Of a DNA stretch of 64,000 bases, positions 11,615 through 24,303 are shown piece after piece (within the stretch, counting starts at the first letter, position 1; each line of letters begins with the position of its first letter). The notes beneath the pieces were generated by a model. That model had not been told where the DNA came from and did not search any database. It was given only the letters and a program-made list of their open reading frames with translations. Made by a program: the position numbers and the translations under genes. This stretch comes from Acridotheres tristis (lineage: Eukaryota; Chordata; Aves; Passeriformes; Sturnidae): the NCBI GenBank assembly GCA_037013685.1, contig CM072919.1, positions 33,667,820 to 33,731,819 of the forward strand, read 5' to 3'.

Positions 11615-12630
11615 TAATAGAATCGTTTAGGTTGAAAACGACCCGTAAGATCATCAAGTCCAGCCATTAACCTCGTACTGTCAAGTCTAGCACTAAATGA
11701 CATCCCTATGTCTATACATCTTCTTCATTATCTCCAGAGATGATGACACAACTGCTTCCCTTGGAAGCCTGTTCCAATGCTGGGCAATCATTTTGGTGAA
11801 AAAAAATTTCCTGATACCCGATTTAAACTATCTCTGGTGCAAACTGAGGTAATTTCTTCTTGTCCTTTCACTTGGAAAACTAATTAACTCCCACCTTGAT
11901 GCAGCCTTTTTTCGGATAGCTGTAGAGAGAGACTAGGTCTCCCTTGAATCTCCTTTCCTCCAGGTTCAACAATCCCAGCTCTTTCAGCTGCTCCTCATAA
12001 GACTTGTGCTTCAGACCCACCATGCTTCATTATCTCAATGTCTTTCCTATTGTGAGGGGCCTAGAAGTGGACACAGAACTCAAGGTGTGGCCTCACCAGA
12101 GCCAACTACAAGAGTACAATCCCTGCCCTGGTCCTGCTGGCCACACTATTGCTGATACAGGCCAGCATGCCATTGGCCTTCTTGTCCGCCTGGGCACACA
12201 CTGGCTCGTGTTCAGTGGGTGTCAGGCAGCAGGCCCAGGTTCTTTTTGCTGGACACTTTCCAGACACTGCTCCAGCCTTTGCACTGCATGGGGTTGTTGT
12301 GACCCAATGGCAGGTCATGGCACTGGGCCTTGTGAACTTTGACCTCAATGCTTTGGTACATGCTGTTCAGATACATCTGCAGAGCCTTCTCACCCTCCAG
12401 CAGGTCAACTTCTGCCCAGCTTGGTGTCATCTGCAAACTTACTGAAGAGTCACTTGGTCGCCTTGTCCAGTTTCTTGATAGAGACGTTATGCAGCGCTGG
12501 CCCTGATAGTGAGTCCTGTGGAGTTCCACTTGTGACCGGACACCAACTGCATATAACTTCACTCACTAGAATTCTCTAGGCCAGGCCATTCAGCCAGCTC
12601 TTTACCAAGGAAAGAGCACATCTCTCTAAG
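11615..12630 (-). mobile_element. CR1 LINE 3' portion, antisense (~1 kb)
   Basis: Read on the minus strand this is CR1 from the reverse-transcriptase end through the 3' tail. It includes 'TGCAGATGACACCAAGCT', the 'KKANGMLACI' and 'NSVASRTRAGIVLL' protein wording near the ORF2 C-terminus, and the 'GGCCACACCTTGAGTTCTG' block. The characteristic tail around 11620-11700 ends in a TTTAGGTTGaAAaCGACC-type motif. Stops and frameshifts make it non-functional. Confidence 0.9.
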
Positions 12631-15603
12631 TCATGAGCAGCCATGACCAGGAGTCCTAGACTGTGCTGTTGTTAAGGATAGTTCTGCAGTGTATCAACAT
12701 GTATTACTCTGTAGTGTAAATTCATTTTTTAAAAATATAGTTTAACAAAATGCCAATCGTAACACCATCCTTGGTGATCCACTATGTCCAGCAGTACGTG
12801 ATGAAGAGTTTACTTGCCCTGAACTGTGTGAAGGGCAAAGTAAAGCCTTGGTATTTATTTCACCTGTGAAAATTTGCTTTCATGTGGAAAATTTGGTAGA
12901 ATAAGGAAAGAATAAATTAAGCATCTTAAATAGAAGGACAGAACTTATGCACAGGGGAGCGGTGCCTCGTTTGGTGTTGGAGGCTGCTGTGACAGCTGAA
13001 GGACAGGGGTTGCTGTTGTACTGTGTGCCATGAGGGATGTGTTCCTCATTCAGTAGCATGTGTCCAAAGAAAAGGGGAATTGAAAAAAGTAGAACTTTGA
13101 GTGCCTTATTCTTAGAATTAAGTATCTTGACCTTTGAGTTTTCAAGCCTGTGTTTAAATACAAGTCTTTTAAGCTGTATCCTTTAAGACTTGCTTCTGTT
13201 GTTTTTTTTGGTTTAGTTTTTTTTCACCAGTAGCAGTGTGAGTATATTGAAGAGCATTCTGTTGTTAACACGACAGTTTGGTTGTAGTGATCAGATAAGT
13301 AGGTAGGTACATTTTTCTGGATTCATTCTGGATGAAAGGTGTTTGTTGGGGCTTCAAATTTGTTGGGGCAGCACAGGGAATGTGAAGCAGTGTAGAGAGA
13401 AAATTGTGGTATGAAGTAAGAACACGTAAAACTACATTACATACAGGAATTTTTAACAGTATGATGTATTGACCAGATACTTCCATCTTTTGGTAATGCC
13501 GTTCAGTATTGTGATGACAAGCAACAGCAGTGAAGGCAGCGAAGTATGAGTATTTGTTACCACAATAGAGGTCGAGTTGTTATGCCAGTAGTCCTCTCCC
13601 TAGGAACAGATTTCAAATGCTGACTTGTCCTTGTGCCTATTGTAGACATCAGTTATAGTAGTGTGAGTAATGTTTTTATTGGTGTAAATGTTTGGATGTT
13701 CTTTTGATGCTTTGTCAACAAATAACCGTCAGTATAACATCTGTTCACACAAAGGAAAGATTCCAGTCTTCACTGCTCAAGTGATAGCTCATTCCTTTAC
13801 CTATGTGGTGTTTCTTATGTGTGTGTGCATACCTGTATGCGTCTATATATATGTGTAGTTCAGTACAAGGAAAAAAATCCTGAAGTGGAAAGAGTGTGAT
13901 TTTGGCTTTTTACTTGTAGTGAATGTCCTAATTACCTTCTCTCTGCTGAGGTACCCATATTGTTAGTTTCACATGCCTAAATGTGCATTTGCAAATGGCA
14001 TTCATTAGTGAATACACACTGAATATGCAAATTATGCCTAGAGTAGCCTTTGCTGTGAAACAATTTTGAGCCAGATTCTCTTCAGATCCCTTGTCTCATC
14101 AAAGCAGAAAGAGCAGAATTATTTTTAAAATTGAAAACGTGATTTTTTTCAGATGCATGTATACCTGAACACTTTGTCTTGATTTCACCACCTCACTCTT
14201 GCCCTGGCGTCATTTTAAGTATGTCAATTTCAGCACATTTTATGACATTTAAAGAAATTTCTTTACATTAATGAATACATTTTAGTGGTATATGTGCGAA
14301 GTTTAATTTGTTTCAGCTTTGTATATAAGAAAATGAATTATCTTTTCTTTATCTATAATTCTGTGATTTTAATTAAAAATTATCTTCTGCTTACATATGA
14401 AAGAGGATATCAGGACTCTGTTAAGGTCCAGAGACAGCTTTTAACACCATCACCTGAAATGACAATTTCTGTATTGTATAAGGTGTTGCAGATGTCAAAA
14501 CATGGACACTTTACCTCGGATCTTGGTAAGTATTTTGGAAATTGACTGATTAAAAAATATCTTCCATTGATAATTTTTTTAAGACTTCTGGATACCAGTA
14601 CTGTTTGTTGGATATTTCAATTTTAAGAAAGCTTGAAATATTTTCTATCATAGTACATACTAATTGCAGGGAACATCTGCAGAAACAGCACAGTTTTTTT
14701 TTCCATTTTCTATCACACCTACCACTGACAAAGCTGATTTGAAAACTGTGACCATAAATTGGGATTTTAAGATGTAATTAATATTTTTCCAACAATTGGA
14801 CTTTTTTTAATAGAGAGGAGAGGTATAGCTGAGGTTTCTTCCCATGTTGACGTTTGGCTGGTGTTTTTGTATTGAGAGTTAGATTCTCATTCAGAAAAAA
14901 TACAATGATGTGATGCAGAAATAAATACTTGAAACATCTTTGTGAGCTTGAAGCATTTAAAGTGCTTTAATTCATTCCTGCAGAAAATGATTGCAAAACT
15001 TTTTTCATATTTCAAAGGATTGTTTGCATGCAGCAAGTACTGCAAGCAGTAGCAAATACTAATAAAATGCAATTTGAAGAACTTTGAGATGGCTGTGTGC
15101 TGCCTTGGTTCTTAAACCTACTTCACTGTTAGATAAGGAGGTGCTGCCGTTGTGATATATGGATTTTACTCTCCATTTTGTATGAGCAGTAGAGCTTGAA
15201 TATAAGAAACATGTAATCTTATTAAAACAGTTTCCTTTTTTTTTTAAATGCTATTGAGTCCTGCAGAGCTAAATATGATGCTAATATTTTTACATTTTTC
15301 TAATGTTAGTGTTTTCATGTGTTCTAAGTTCATGTGCAAAGTAATATTCCAGTGTTTGGCATGAGAAATTGGTATCTAATAATCAAATTCTTAGGACTGT
15401 TTCAAGTACTTCCTGTGTGAAACTTCATCAGTTTAGACATAGTTGTCTCTTAATGTTGTTTTTTGTATATCCTAAACATCCAGTTAAGTGAGAAATGCAT
15501 TTCAGAGAAGAAACTGGTATGGAGAAAACACTGGAAAAACACAAAAATGTCAATCTGATGTAGAATAACCAACAGATTAAATATTCATTTATGGTGTTTT
15601 GAG

Positions 15604-15648
15604 CTTAAGTAAAGCAAGTCTTTTTGACCTTAAGTAAAGCAAGTCTTT
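15604..15648. repeat. 25-bp tandem duplication
   Basis: The 20-mer CTTAAGTAAAGCAAGTCTTT occurs at 15604-15623 and again at 15629-15648 with no mismatch, a two-copy duplication with a 25-bp period. It lies just before a CR1 fragment. Confidence 0.9.
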
Positions 15649-15654
15649 GTTGGA

Positions 15655-15850
15655 TGTCCAGTATGTCAGTGTTTCTTTTGTAGTAGGAGCCCAAAACTAC
15701 ACACAGTACTCCACATGCTATGTCCTAGGACTTTTGCAAGAATTCTCTCAGTTTGGCCTTTCTTTCAGTCACCTGATTTTTTTGAAACAGTTCTGTGCTA
15801 TTGCTGTGTGATTTGCTATTGCATGCCTCAGGTCTTTACAGTTAAACTTC
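15655..15850 (-). mobile_element. CR1-related antisense fragment A
   Basis: Contains the antisense CR1 landmarks 'TCCAGTATGTC...' and 'GGAGCCCAaAACTacACACAGTaCTCCA', then 'ATGCTAtgTCCTAGGACTTTTGCAAGAATT'. The same non-standard continuation recurs at 17150-17345, so the two copies belong to the same subfamily or share a duplication. Confidence 0.65.
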
Positions 15851-16794
15851 GGATGGAGGATTCATTGTCAGTTCTGATTGCTGAAGAACGAATTGACTTT
15901 TGTGCCCACTATCAGTAAATAACGAATTAATCCTGTTAGCCAGAAGTGAGTTAAGGATGGCCAGAAAGATTACTGAGGCATGTTCTTGGTAGAGTTGTTG
16001 GCTAAAGTTACAGCTATAATTGATATATACTGTGTAACTGATATATACCGTCTTAGTATTGAAAGACAAAAAAAAAAAGAGGTGAACTTTCATCTTCTTT
16101 TTATCATGTCTGGTAATGTTACTCTTGTTTTAAAAATTGTGTTCCTTTTACTAAATATTGTGGAAAGTTCTGCTGTTCCACTGTCAGAAGGGCTCTTTAA
16201 TTCACATGAATTACTAAGAAACCTGGTATATATAAAGCTACGGCAGAAAATTTTGTACTGGCAACCTGACTTGGCTATTGAACATTGGTTTCCATTTTAA
16301 GATGTAGTGGCTAGTTTTCTTCTTACCGCATAACCATATTTCACAAGCAAGTTAAAGAAAATATTGTAGGCTTCTTTTCAGAGTGATGTGCCTTCCTCAG
16401 CATTATTCTGTCTGAATTGAAATATTTTCTTCATAAGTCAACAGACATGTCACCAGGAGGATGGGTTGGGTTTTTCAACTACTGCCCCTTTTTTTTTTTT
16501 TTTGGTGTCTGTTTGTGGAATTTTCATTCCAAGTACTAGTTACAGATTGATTTTCTTAATTCTTGACACTGAGAATTAAGGAAAAAAAAAAAGAGAAAAG
16601 TATGAAGTGCAGAAAGATCTGGTCTTTTTTGAATACTCAGCTGTATCTGGTATTCAGTGGGGAACTATAGATACTCACAGGGACACTTTGTATGTTCAGA
16701 GTACATCTTGAAGTACCTGGAAGTCCTATTTGAGTTGCACTTTGCTTCTTTCACAGGAAAAAGGCTTCAAAAAGCCTTGTGTTTAAGCATTGCT

Positions 16795-17345
16795 TGAAAA
16801 TCAACTGCAGAATCACAGTAGCTGAAGTTGGAAGGGACTTCTGGAGTCATCTGGTCCAGCTCTCCTACTGAAACAGGGCTAGGTACAGCTAAATGCTGAG
16901 GACTGTGGCTTTTGAGATAATCCAGGGAGAGAGACTCCAGAGGCTCCATGAAACCCGTGCTTGATGCTCAATCACTCTCCAGAGTAAAGAAGTGTTACTC
17001 ATGTTCAAATGGAGCCTGCTGTGTCTCACTGAAGAGATAACCCTGAGTTTTCTCTTTTCTTTGGCTGATCAGGCAGTCCAAGGCTGTCTCAGCCTTTCTT
17101 ACACAAGAGGTGCTCTAGGTGATTCATCATCTCTGTAACCCTTTCTTGGACTCTCCAGTATGTCGGTGTTTCTCTTGTGATGGGGAGCCGAGAATCACAC
17201 ACAGTGCTCCAGATGCTATCTCCTAGGACTTTTGCAAGAATTGGCTCATTTGGGCTTTCCTTTCAGTCCTCTGCTTTTTATTGAAACAGTTTTCGGAAGG
17301 TCTGCATTTCTTTGCCAGTTCTTTATTAGACGAAATTCAGATTTC
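16795..17345 (-). mobile_element. CR1 LINE 3' fragment B, antisense
   Basis: The antisense CR1 tail is visible in order: 'CAGAATCACAGTAGCTGAAG', 'GTTGGAAGGGACTTCTGGAG', 'TCATCTGGTCCAGCTCTCCT', then 'CTCCAGAGTAAAGAAGTGTT', 'CTTGGACTCTCCAGTATGTC' and 'GGGGAGCCGAGAATCACACA'. Beyond that it matches fragment A at 15655. It is diverged and non-coding. Confidence 0.8.
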
Positions 17346-20300
17346 CCTTACTGTTCCTTCATCAGGAAGTTGTTTAGTATGTGCCCAGACAGCCAGGTTT
17401 CCAAGCTGTATTCGGATCACAACTCTGAAGTCAAGGATTAGGTAGAAAAAATGGCTCTGAATATTATTGATAGTGAGGTTTTTAGGTAAAATTTGATTTT
17501 TTTTTTTTTTTTTTAAAGGCATGAAGCTTTATATACATTCTAGGATTTATATCTAGTGCCTGGAGGATGCAGGTTGTGGACATCAATATTAGAATTTTTG
17601 TTTTCTTACCATGTACCCATTTATCTTGACTTTATGATTATGTTATATACCAAGATTGTCCTCATGGTCAACAGCTGTAACAGTTTGCACTTCTTACTAG
17701 AGAAGTCACTGTATCTTTTCCAGATACAGTTCTGGAAAACTTCTCTTACTCATGAAAAGAGGTATAACGATTATGTGAATGGTGGTGAATTGAAGCAAAG
17801 GTTCTGAATCCTGCTTACCCTACAGAAACTGAACAAGCAGTGCTATATGCTCTAGTTGGACTGACACACAGCTGGCAAGATGAAAAATATCACTATGTTG
17901 GCCCATGCAGCTAAGCCAGCAAAATTATTTGGGCAAATCCAATTATACTAGCAAAAGATTCTTATTTATGGTGTTTATTTTGTCAGCTGAAGTTTCTCTA
18001 AAGAGCTTTTGGCAGTGAAAGATGTGTGTCATTACAGTATGATTCTGCTGGCAGATCTTTATACGTGGACAGGTCCTTTGTCATGCAGCTTTGAGTCCAG
18101 CTGGGTAATCCTTGTTTATTTTGTCTTGGAAAAAGCACATCAGTTAGGCTTGGAAGTAGGCCACGTGTTCATAAAATCTGTTACTTTTTGCTACTTGTGG
18201 CACAGAGATTTTAATTTACTGCACCATAGTGGTTTCGTATAGTGGCTTCTTTCTGGTTTTATTTAAAGCTAGAATTTTAAGAATATAAAGGAAATTTCAA
18301 ACTTCATGGTTCCCAAGAGCTTTTCATCTGCCAGCTTATAAGTTAATATGATGCCACTTTTTTCATCCTGGTTTTTTTTTTTTTTCCTCACTGTTACACA
18401 AAATGTAGATGTGGATCTCTCAGAAATAAGGCAGGACAATGAACGTGTGAAGGCTTTGACTTTCATGAAAGCTGAGAGTTACCACTGTGGGAGCCCTGGG
18501 ACACCAGTGCTAATCAAATGGAGTGAAACTCAAGGGAAAGCACAGCAGGGTAGGATGATAAAACCTGAGCTTATTAACATACGATGTGTATGCAGTGCCC
18601 TGTTTTGCTCATTAGAGAACTGGCTGATGTACTGCAGATGCTGCTGTCTGTGATTCCAAGATCTGCAGCTTTCCTCTGTCATATGTACTGGTGCTGGAGT
18701 ACATACAGCTGGGAGCGTGTGAACTATCCTGAGTTACTGTGGCAAGAAGATAAAATGTCCTTTGGACTTTACATACCCGGATGGGAGAAACAAACTTTCC
18801 TGGTTTACCATAACAAATCCTTCTCATCCCCTACACCAACCCTTTGCATGTTCATTAAATATTCTTCTTTAGGGCAAGGGTGAAGGGCTATTGTTTATTC
18901 CAATATTCTTCTGAGTTTTTACTGTTTTCAGAAGTAATCTGTATTTCACTCTTCCTGGATTGACAGAGTGGTTACAGTTGTGCTCTGTATTGTTCGTGAA
19001 AGAGTTTTATGATCCGTAAGGGAACGTGGAAGTAGAGACCATCAGCTTGTGTAAATTGTATCTGGTCAAGGAATATGTGAGTGCCATAAGGAGATAGAAA
19101 AGTAGTAATAAATAGGAACATTTAGAGGCACAAATCTGTTGAACCAATTGAAGAGTGTATGTGGAATGTAGGAATGTTTATTTCAGTGATATTATTTGAT
19201 TGTAGACCTCATCAAATGGCGTTTTAAGAGAAAGGAAGAAGCCATAAACAACAAACCTGCCAAGCACACTTAATGGAGTCAAAGACAAGAAACAAAACCT
19301 GGTCTGTCACACTAACTGATGAGCTGTCAGAAATTTGCACACAAACAAGGATTCTGGGGCTGATAAGGGTGCAAACCTGAGGGTCCAGGATGTTCGGGCT
19401 GGTCAGTGAGACTATGCCATCTGAGAAAGTTATTTGCAACAGAAGGAAGTTGGGAAAGGGACAAAATGGGGCCAGACAGAAAAAGGGCTGATAGAGGTAA
19501 ACTGTGGCCAGTCTTTTATGCTTGTCTGGCCTGTGCCTGATCCCTGCAGTCTGTCCTGTTTTGTTAGATCTTTTCTTAACTGCCTCTCTATGTAATTTCA
19601 CTTTCTGTGTGTGAGTGCTGCAGGGACTAGATGAGACCAGCTTGAGTAGAAACTAGGCAAGCAACTGGAGTCTCCCTGGAGATGTTGGCGCCGACCAGGT
19701 TGGTGGTGCCAGTGGTGGAAGTGAGTGAGATTCTTGGTGGCAGGAGCTGGAGGGGCTGTAGCTATCTGAATAATTTTCTTGGTTTCCTACAGACTTTGTA
19801 TCTATAGTGCTAGCTACAGAGGGGTTGTGTGTGAGCTTGAACTCTACTTTGTAACACCAAAGTTAAACTTCTGCCGCTGCTGCCTTCTGTGGGAGAGACA
19901 GAAGACAGTAGTGCTTATGAAGCCATTTGGCCTGCAATGACTCCATCCTGTCACATAAGTGATTTCCCTTTCTTGGTTTTGGGGTTGGGGGGCACAACTC
20001 TTGTAGAGCTTACTCAACCTAGGCCAAAAAATGTACTTATAATTAGCTTGGTCTTGGATTGATGAATAAGCCACTGCATTCGGATGTAATTGTTCTGCCC
20101 AAGAATTTACTGTCATTGTAGGTACGATCAGGCTAACAGAAATGTTGAAATGTAATTCAAATTACAGTTGTTAGAATTGTTGGATCAGATAGGATATGCA
20201 GAGTACTCACTTTACTAGCCCATTAGATGCCTATAGTTAAAATTGAAGATGCTTATAAATGTTGATGTTTACCAACTTGTATCATGGGGGAAAATAATTT

Positions 20301-20850
20301 CCTTTTCAGTATGCACTCATGAAGAGGAAGCATGCAGCTGGTGATTTCTGGTCAGCCTGGTAGGGTTTTATAGGGTATACCCATCAGATTGTCCTTGTGT
20401 AAACCTTCTATGGCTGTGCATGAGCATATACTCCTGAGGTATTAGTTTACTTTTAAGATACAGATCTTCTGTGGGCTACAGGATAGATGTAGTTTATTCT
20501 CTGAATCTGAGATGGAAGTTATGGAGTAGTTTCTTGTGTTTCACAGGACCATTAAGTGGAAATATACAGGGAATTGCAGAGGAAAGTGATTTTCAGATAT
20601 TTGCAGGAATTGGTTTGGTAACAATTCCCCTCTGTAATGGTTAATAATCAGTGTGTGGCTGCAGTATTTATAATTTTATGGGAAAAGGACAGTGGAAAAG
20701 ACACACCTCAAAGGGTGTTGTCTTAATGAAAATACCTAGTTTTTTCCAAATAAAATGGAAAAGCTTTCAGATAAAACATTGCTACAAGAAACATAGGCAG
20801 AAGTAGAACAAACACTTCTTCTAAAGGGTGTTTTACAAACAGGCATACTC

Positions 20851-20919
20851 TTTATTCACCTTTATTCACCTTTATTCGCCTTTATTTACCTTTATTCGCC
20901 TTTATTCACCTTTATTACC
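20851..20919. repeat. 10-bp minisatellite, unit TTTATTCACC/TTTATTCGCC
   Basis: Six consecutive 10-bp units and a partial seventh begin at 20851. Units alternate between TTTATTCACC, TTTATTCGCC and one TTTATTTACC. The array sits in RNF38 intron 1. Confidence 0.95.
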
Positions 20920-21935
20920 GCTTAGAGAGTTAATGGGTACACAGATGAGAATGAGACAAAACTATACTAGGCATGTCAGTGAAATGATAACTTCTGGGAA
21001 TGTCAGTGAAATGCTGAATTTTATGGATGAGATTGTAGGTTTTAGTGGCCTGGCACATGCTGCTTCTTTTACTAGTAACAATTTGATGACTTTGTCCTGA
21101 TGCAGCTTCCTTTAAATACAAAGTAATCTGCATTCCTGATCATCGAGCTCTTTTGGTTCAGTGTTTTTTAAAGAAGGGCGGTGTGTTTATCTTGTTAGTT
21201 AAAAGCTAAGTGGAGTGTTCTTGGTAACTGCCATCCAGTCTGTTCTTGTTGCATGTTGGACATGAGAAAAACACCTAGCATATGGCTGGAAAAAGTAGCA
21301 GTAGTCCCAGAAAATATTTAGAGTTGTAACAAGAAACAATAAGAGTGATTTGGGATTTGGAGAACTCCTGTCATTGTCAAAAGTATCGTATTACACAAAT
21401 AAACTACTGAACTTAATGACCAATAATAATAGACTGAAAAAAGATACTGTCAGTATATAGTTTTCCACATTCAGATTGAAAATTACAGGAAAACAAAATT
21501 ATACAGGATATGTGTATCTTATTAACTCCCTGTACTTTCCTGCATGCTAATATTATCTTGATACAATTACCACATGATTAATAAAAACTAAAATCATCAA
21601 GTCTTCAATTAATTAGGTTTTATTTAGGAATTTTACAACATCAGTTTGAAAATAAATTGAACTTAGCTTTCGGTTACTTCTTTTTCAGTACAGAAAAAGA
21701 CACAATTACATTTTAAGTCTCTGTACATGTAGTTCCAAAAAATTATTTTACCTTTATTTTCTCTCTAATGGGAAACAATTTTGAGTAAAATTACTGTTGC
21801 TTACTAGAGAGGGCAGTTAGCACTTAGGGAGTTTGAAATATTAGTGACTCAGTAATCTGGAAGCATGAGGAAGGCAGACTACTTAGCAGTTTGCATCTCT
21901 AGCCTCTGAAGTGATTCACTCTTGATGGAAAAGGA

Positions 21936-21974
21936 AAATAATAATAATAACAACAATAATGATAATAATAATAG
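21936..21974. repeat. Imperfect (AAT)n microsatellite
   Basis: ATA/AAT trinucleotides with two AAC interruptions and one ATG interruption, about 39 bases long. Confidence 0.9.
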
Positions 21975-22939
21975 AAGGACTGTTTTTCCAAAGTAGACTG
22001 CTTTCTATAGGGCAGGGTATAGTCGTGTTAATGCTTGGGAAGAGTGTCACATTTAAATTAGAGCAGTAGCAGTGGGAGATCCCCAGCCAAAGGCATGTAT
22101 AGGACAGGAGTGTATTAGGACAGGAGTGGTTATTGTATTCTTTCAAGGTTTTGTTTTCTGCCAGCTTCACTAAATACACTTTTTTCTTTCTTCCATTTGA
22201 CATTTTCTTTTGCACTCATAAAATCTCAGCATACCTAATTTACCAGCATTTTTTTTACCTTCCTCTTTGAATCGGCTTAGTCATCATGGTGTAAAAAATT
22301 AGGCCACAAATCTTCCTTCTCTGATTCTTATAGCATAGTTCCTTTAAGATTTGTCCTTTGGCAGTGTTCTCTGAAATCTAATAAAATACGTGTTTTCACA
22401 GAAGCTGTACTCTCAAGGCACTTACTGGGTATCTCTTCCAGTTTTTTTGGTGTTGAGCTTCTCAGGGCAAGAAGCCTTCTGAGGAGTCACCTGGACATCT
22501 ACTGTCATGAACCAACAGGTGTATACCTGCCTTTTGACCTATTTCTCTCTAAAAAATTAAAGTGCACTTGGTTAAGGAGTTCAAAAGAGATTGAGAAACA
22601 AACAGATGCAAGCATTATCAGGTTGGTTCCCTAAGAAAGCTATTTTGGGTAAGATACAGTAGGGGAAAACTACAATCTGTGTTAAAGTATTTGAAAGCAA
22701 GAGACTGAAAGCTCTAAAATTTTGTAAGAAATGGCCACAAGTCAAAGAGAGAAAAAATACCTGGAGTACAAACTGTATGTTGATGGAAACCTACCAAGAA
22801 GCAACTTAATAGAGTTCAGAAATAAAATGCTCCTGTAAAGCTAAGAGCCAGGAGAGATCCACAGTCTACTGTTAAGTCTGAAGTGAGACCCAGTCTAGGG
22901 GGAGAATACAGTTCTGGAACACAGAGCCTTGCAGACAAG

Positions 22940-22969
22940 TGCCTCAGCTATCTGTGCCTCAGCTATCTG
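22940..22969. repeat. Perfect 15-bp tandem duplication
   Basis: TGCCTCAGCTATCTG is present twice in direct succession, at 22940-22954 and 22955-22969. Confidence 0.95.
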
Positions 22970-24109
22970 CAATTACATGCAAATGTAGTTGAAATAGTGC
23001 TGTGGTGGACTGAAAAGGAAGTGGTGGAGTGACTGGACAAGCTGGAGGGCAGCTAAATACTACAAGTTTGCTTGCATTAGGAATTCTATCAGAGAAGTTC
23101 ACAGTATGCTTGAACTCAAGGATGATTCCAGTGGTAGTTCATCTGTTTTTAGTTCTTGTTTGTTCAGTTGGTGATCTCTGAATTAGGATGTGTACTTTTC
23201 TATATTTTCAGTTGTCATGCCTATTAACAGCATGATGTTTTAATTTTTGTGGAATAGTGGGGTGGAGGGGAGGGATGTTTTTTGCATTTGCTGCTGGCGT
23301 CATAGGCATTAGTGGGAACTTCTGAGAAGAATGACAGCTCCATTAAATTGTTGGATAGCATGGACACACAGTGAAAAGTAGTTGTGTTCATAACCAATGA
23401 GAAAATACGGCGTGGAGGTGAATGACCTTCACATCACGAGAATTGGAAACTTCAGGCACTATGTAAGCCTTGTGGAATTTTAATGAAGTAGACAGACTTA
23501 ACCAGAGATTGATGATTTTTTGTTTCAGGTTATGTGTATGAATGGTTATCATGGCACGAATAACTAGAAGGATGAAGTGTCTCTCTGTTGAGCTAGCAGA
23601 AGTAAAATAGGCTGCAGTACAGAGCAAATGTCTGATTAGCTAAGTACAGACCTGAGAGGAGGGGGGGATGCAATGCAGAGAGCAGGCTCTGTGCGGCAGC
23701 TGCTTACTGACTAGTACAGATAGCTGTGAAGACTGTGTTTATACATCTTCCCATGCTTTTGTAGCCTGTAAGTGCTAAGGCAGGAGGAATGTAAAATAGG
23801 TGATGCCTTATTTTCTTCATATTTCTCTTTTCTGATATTGATTTTGCATGGATGTTGGAATTTTTGTATTTTAGTGCTGCTAAAGTATAATTTAAGTAGT
23901 AATTCTTCCAGGGATTAGGGAACCATTAAAAATTCGCCTTCATAAACACAATATAAAGATGAATACTTTCATGGTGTTTAAGGCTTCAGTCTTCAGTGAG
24001 TCGCTCCTAATGCTAGGTGCAAAGCAATACTGAAGTATGGATTGTAATTCACTCATCTGGAGGTGGGTTTTGTTTTTGTTTTGTTTTGGTTTTCTTTGCA
24101 CTGGCGTAG

Positions 24110-24303
24110 AGCGAAGACAGTCCTAGTCCCAAGAGACAACGCCTTTCCCATTCAGTCTTTGACTACACAGCAGCATCACCAGCCCCATCACCACCAATGC
24201 GACCATGGGAGATGACATCAAATAGGCAACCTCCTTTGGCTCGACCCAACCAACACCACTTCTCAGGGGAACGATGCAACACACCCGCACGAAACAGGAG
24301 GAG
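24110..24303 (+). CDS. RNF38: RNF38 coding exon 1 (contains the short-isoform start ATG at 24197)
   Basis: The exon is open from its first base in the frame beginning SEDSPSPKRQRLSHSVF, the wording of known long RNF38 isoforms, and includes the basic cluster KRQR (part of the first nuclear-localisation signal in the family). The first in-frame ATG (24197, MRPWEMTSNRQPP) starts the 432-residue form. Its context is weak (C at -3, C at +4), and a second in-frame ATG lies five codons on. The exon ends two bases into a serine codon after TPARNRR; the donor is gtaagc. The acceptor is a TAG behind a T-rich tract. Transcripts entering from an upstream coding exon would use the additional 29 codons before the ATG. 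Confidence 0.97.

Larger units (their letters stand above)
7138..24109 (+). other. RNF38: RNF38 intron 1 (~17 kb)
   Basis: Runs from the first-exon donor to the TAG acceptor at 24107-24109, which is preceded by a T-rich TTTTG-repeat tract. It holds CR1 fragments at 11615-12630, 15655-15850 and 16795-17345, small tandem repeats (15604-15648, 20851-20919, 21936-21974, 22940-22969) and several poly(T) runs. No further exon is certain. An open stretch at about 14.41-14.53 kb ends at a consensus donor but is not a recognised coding sequence. Confidence 0.8.

Noticed and set aside
19224..19860. Region with 'TTGGCGCCGACCAGGTTGG' resembling a retroviral primer-binding neighbourhood, and a 125-codon minus-strand frame
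   Set aside because: No paired LTR ends, polyprotein motifs or target-site duplication could be seen. The resemblance is too short to call an endogenous retrovirus.
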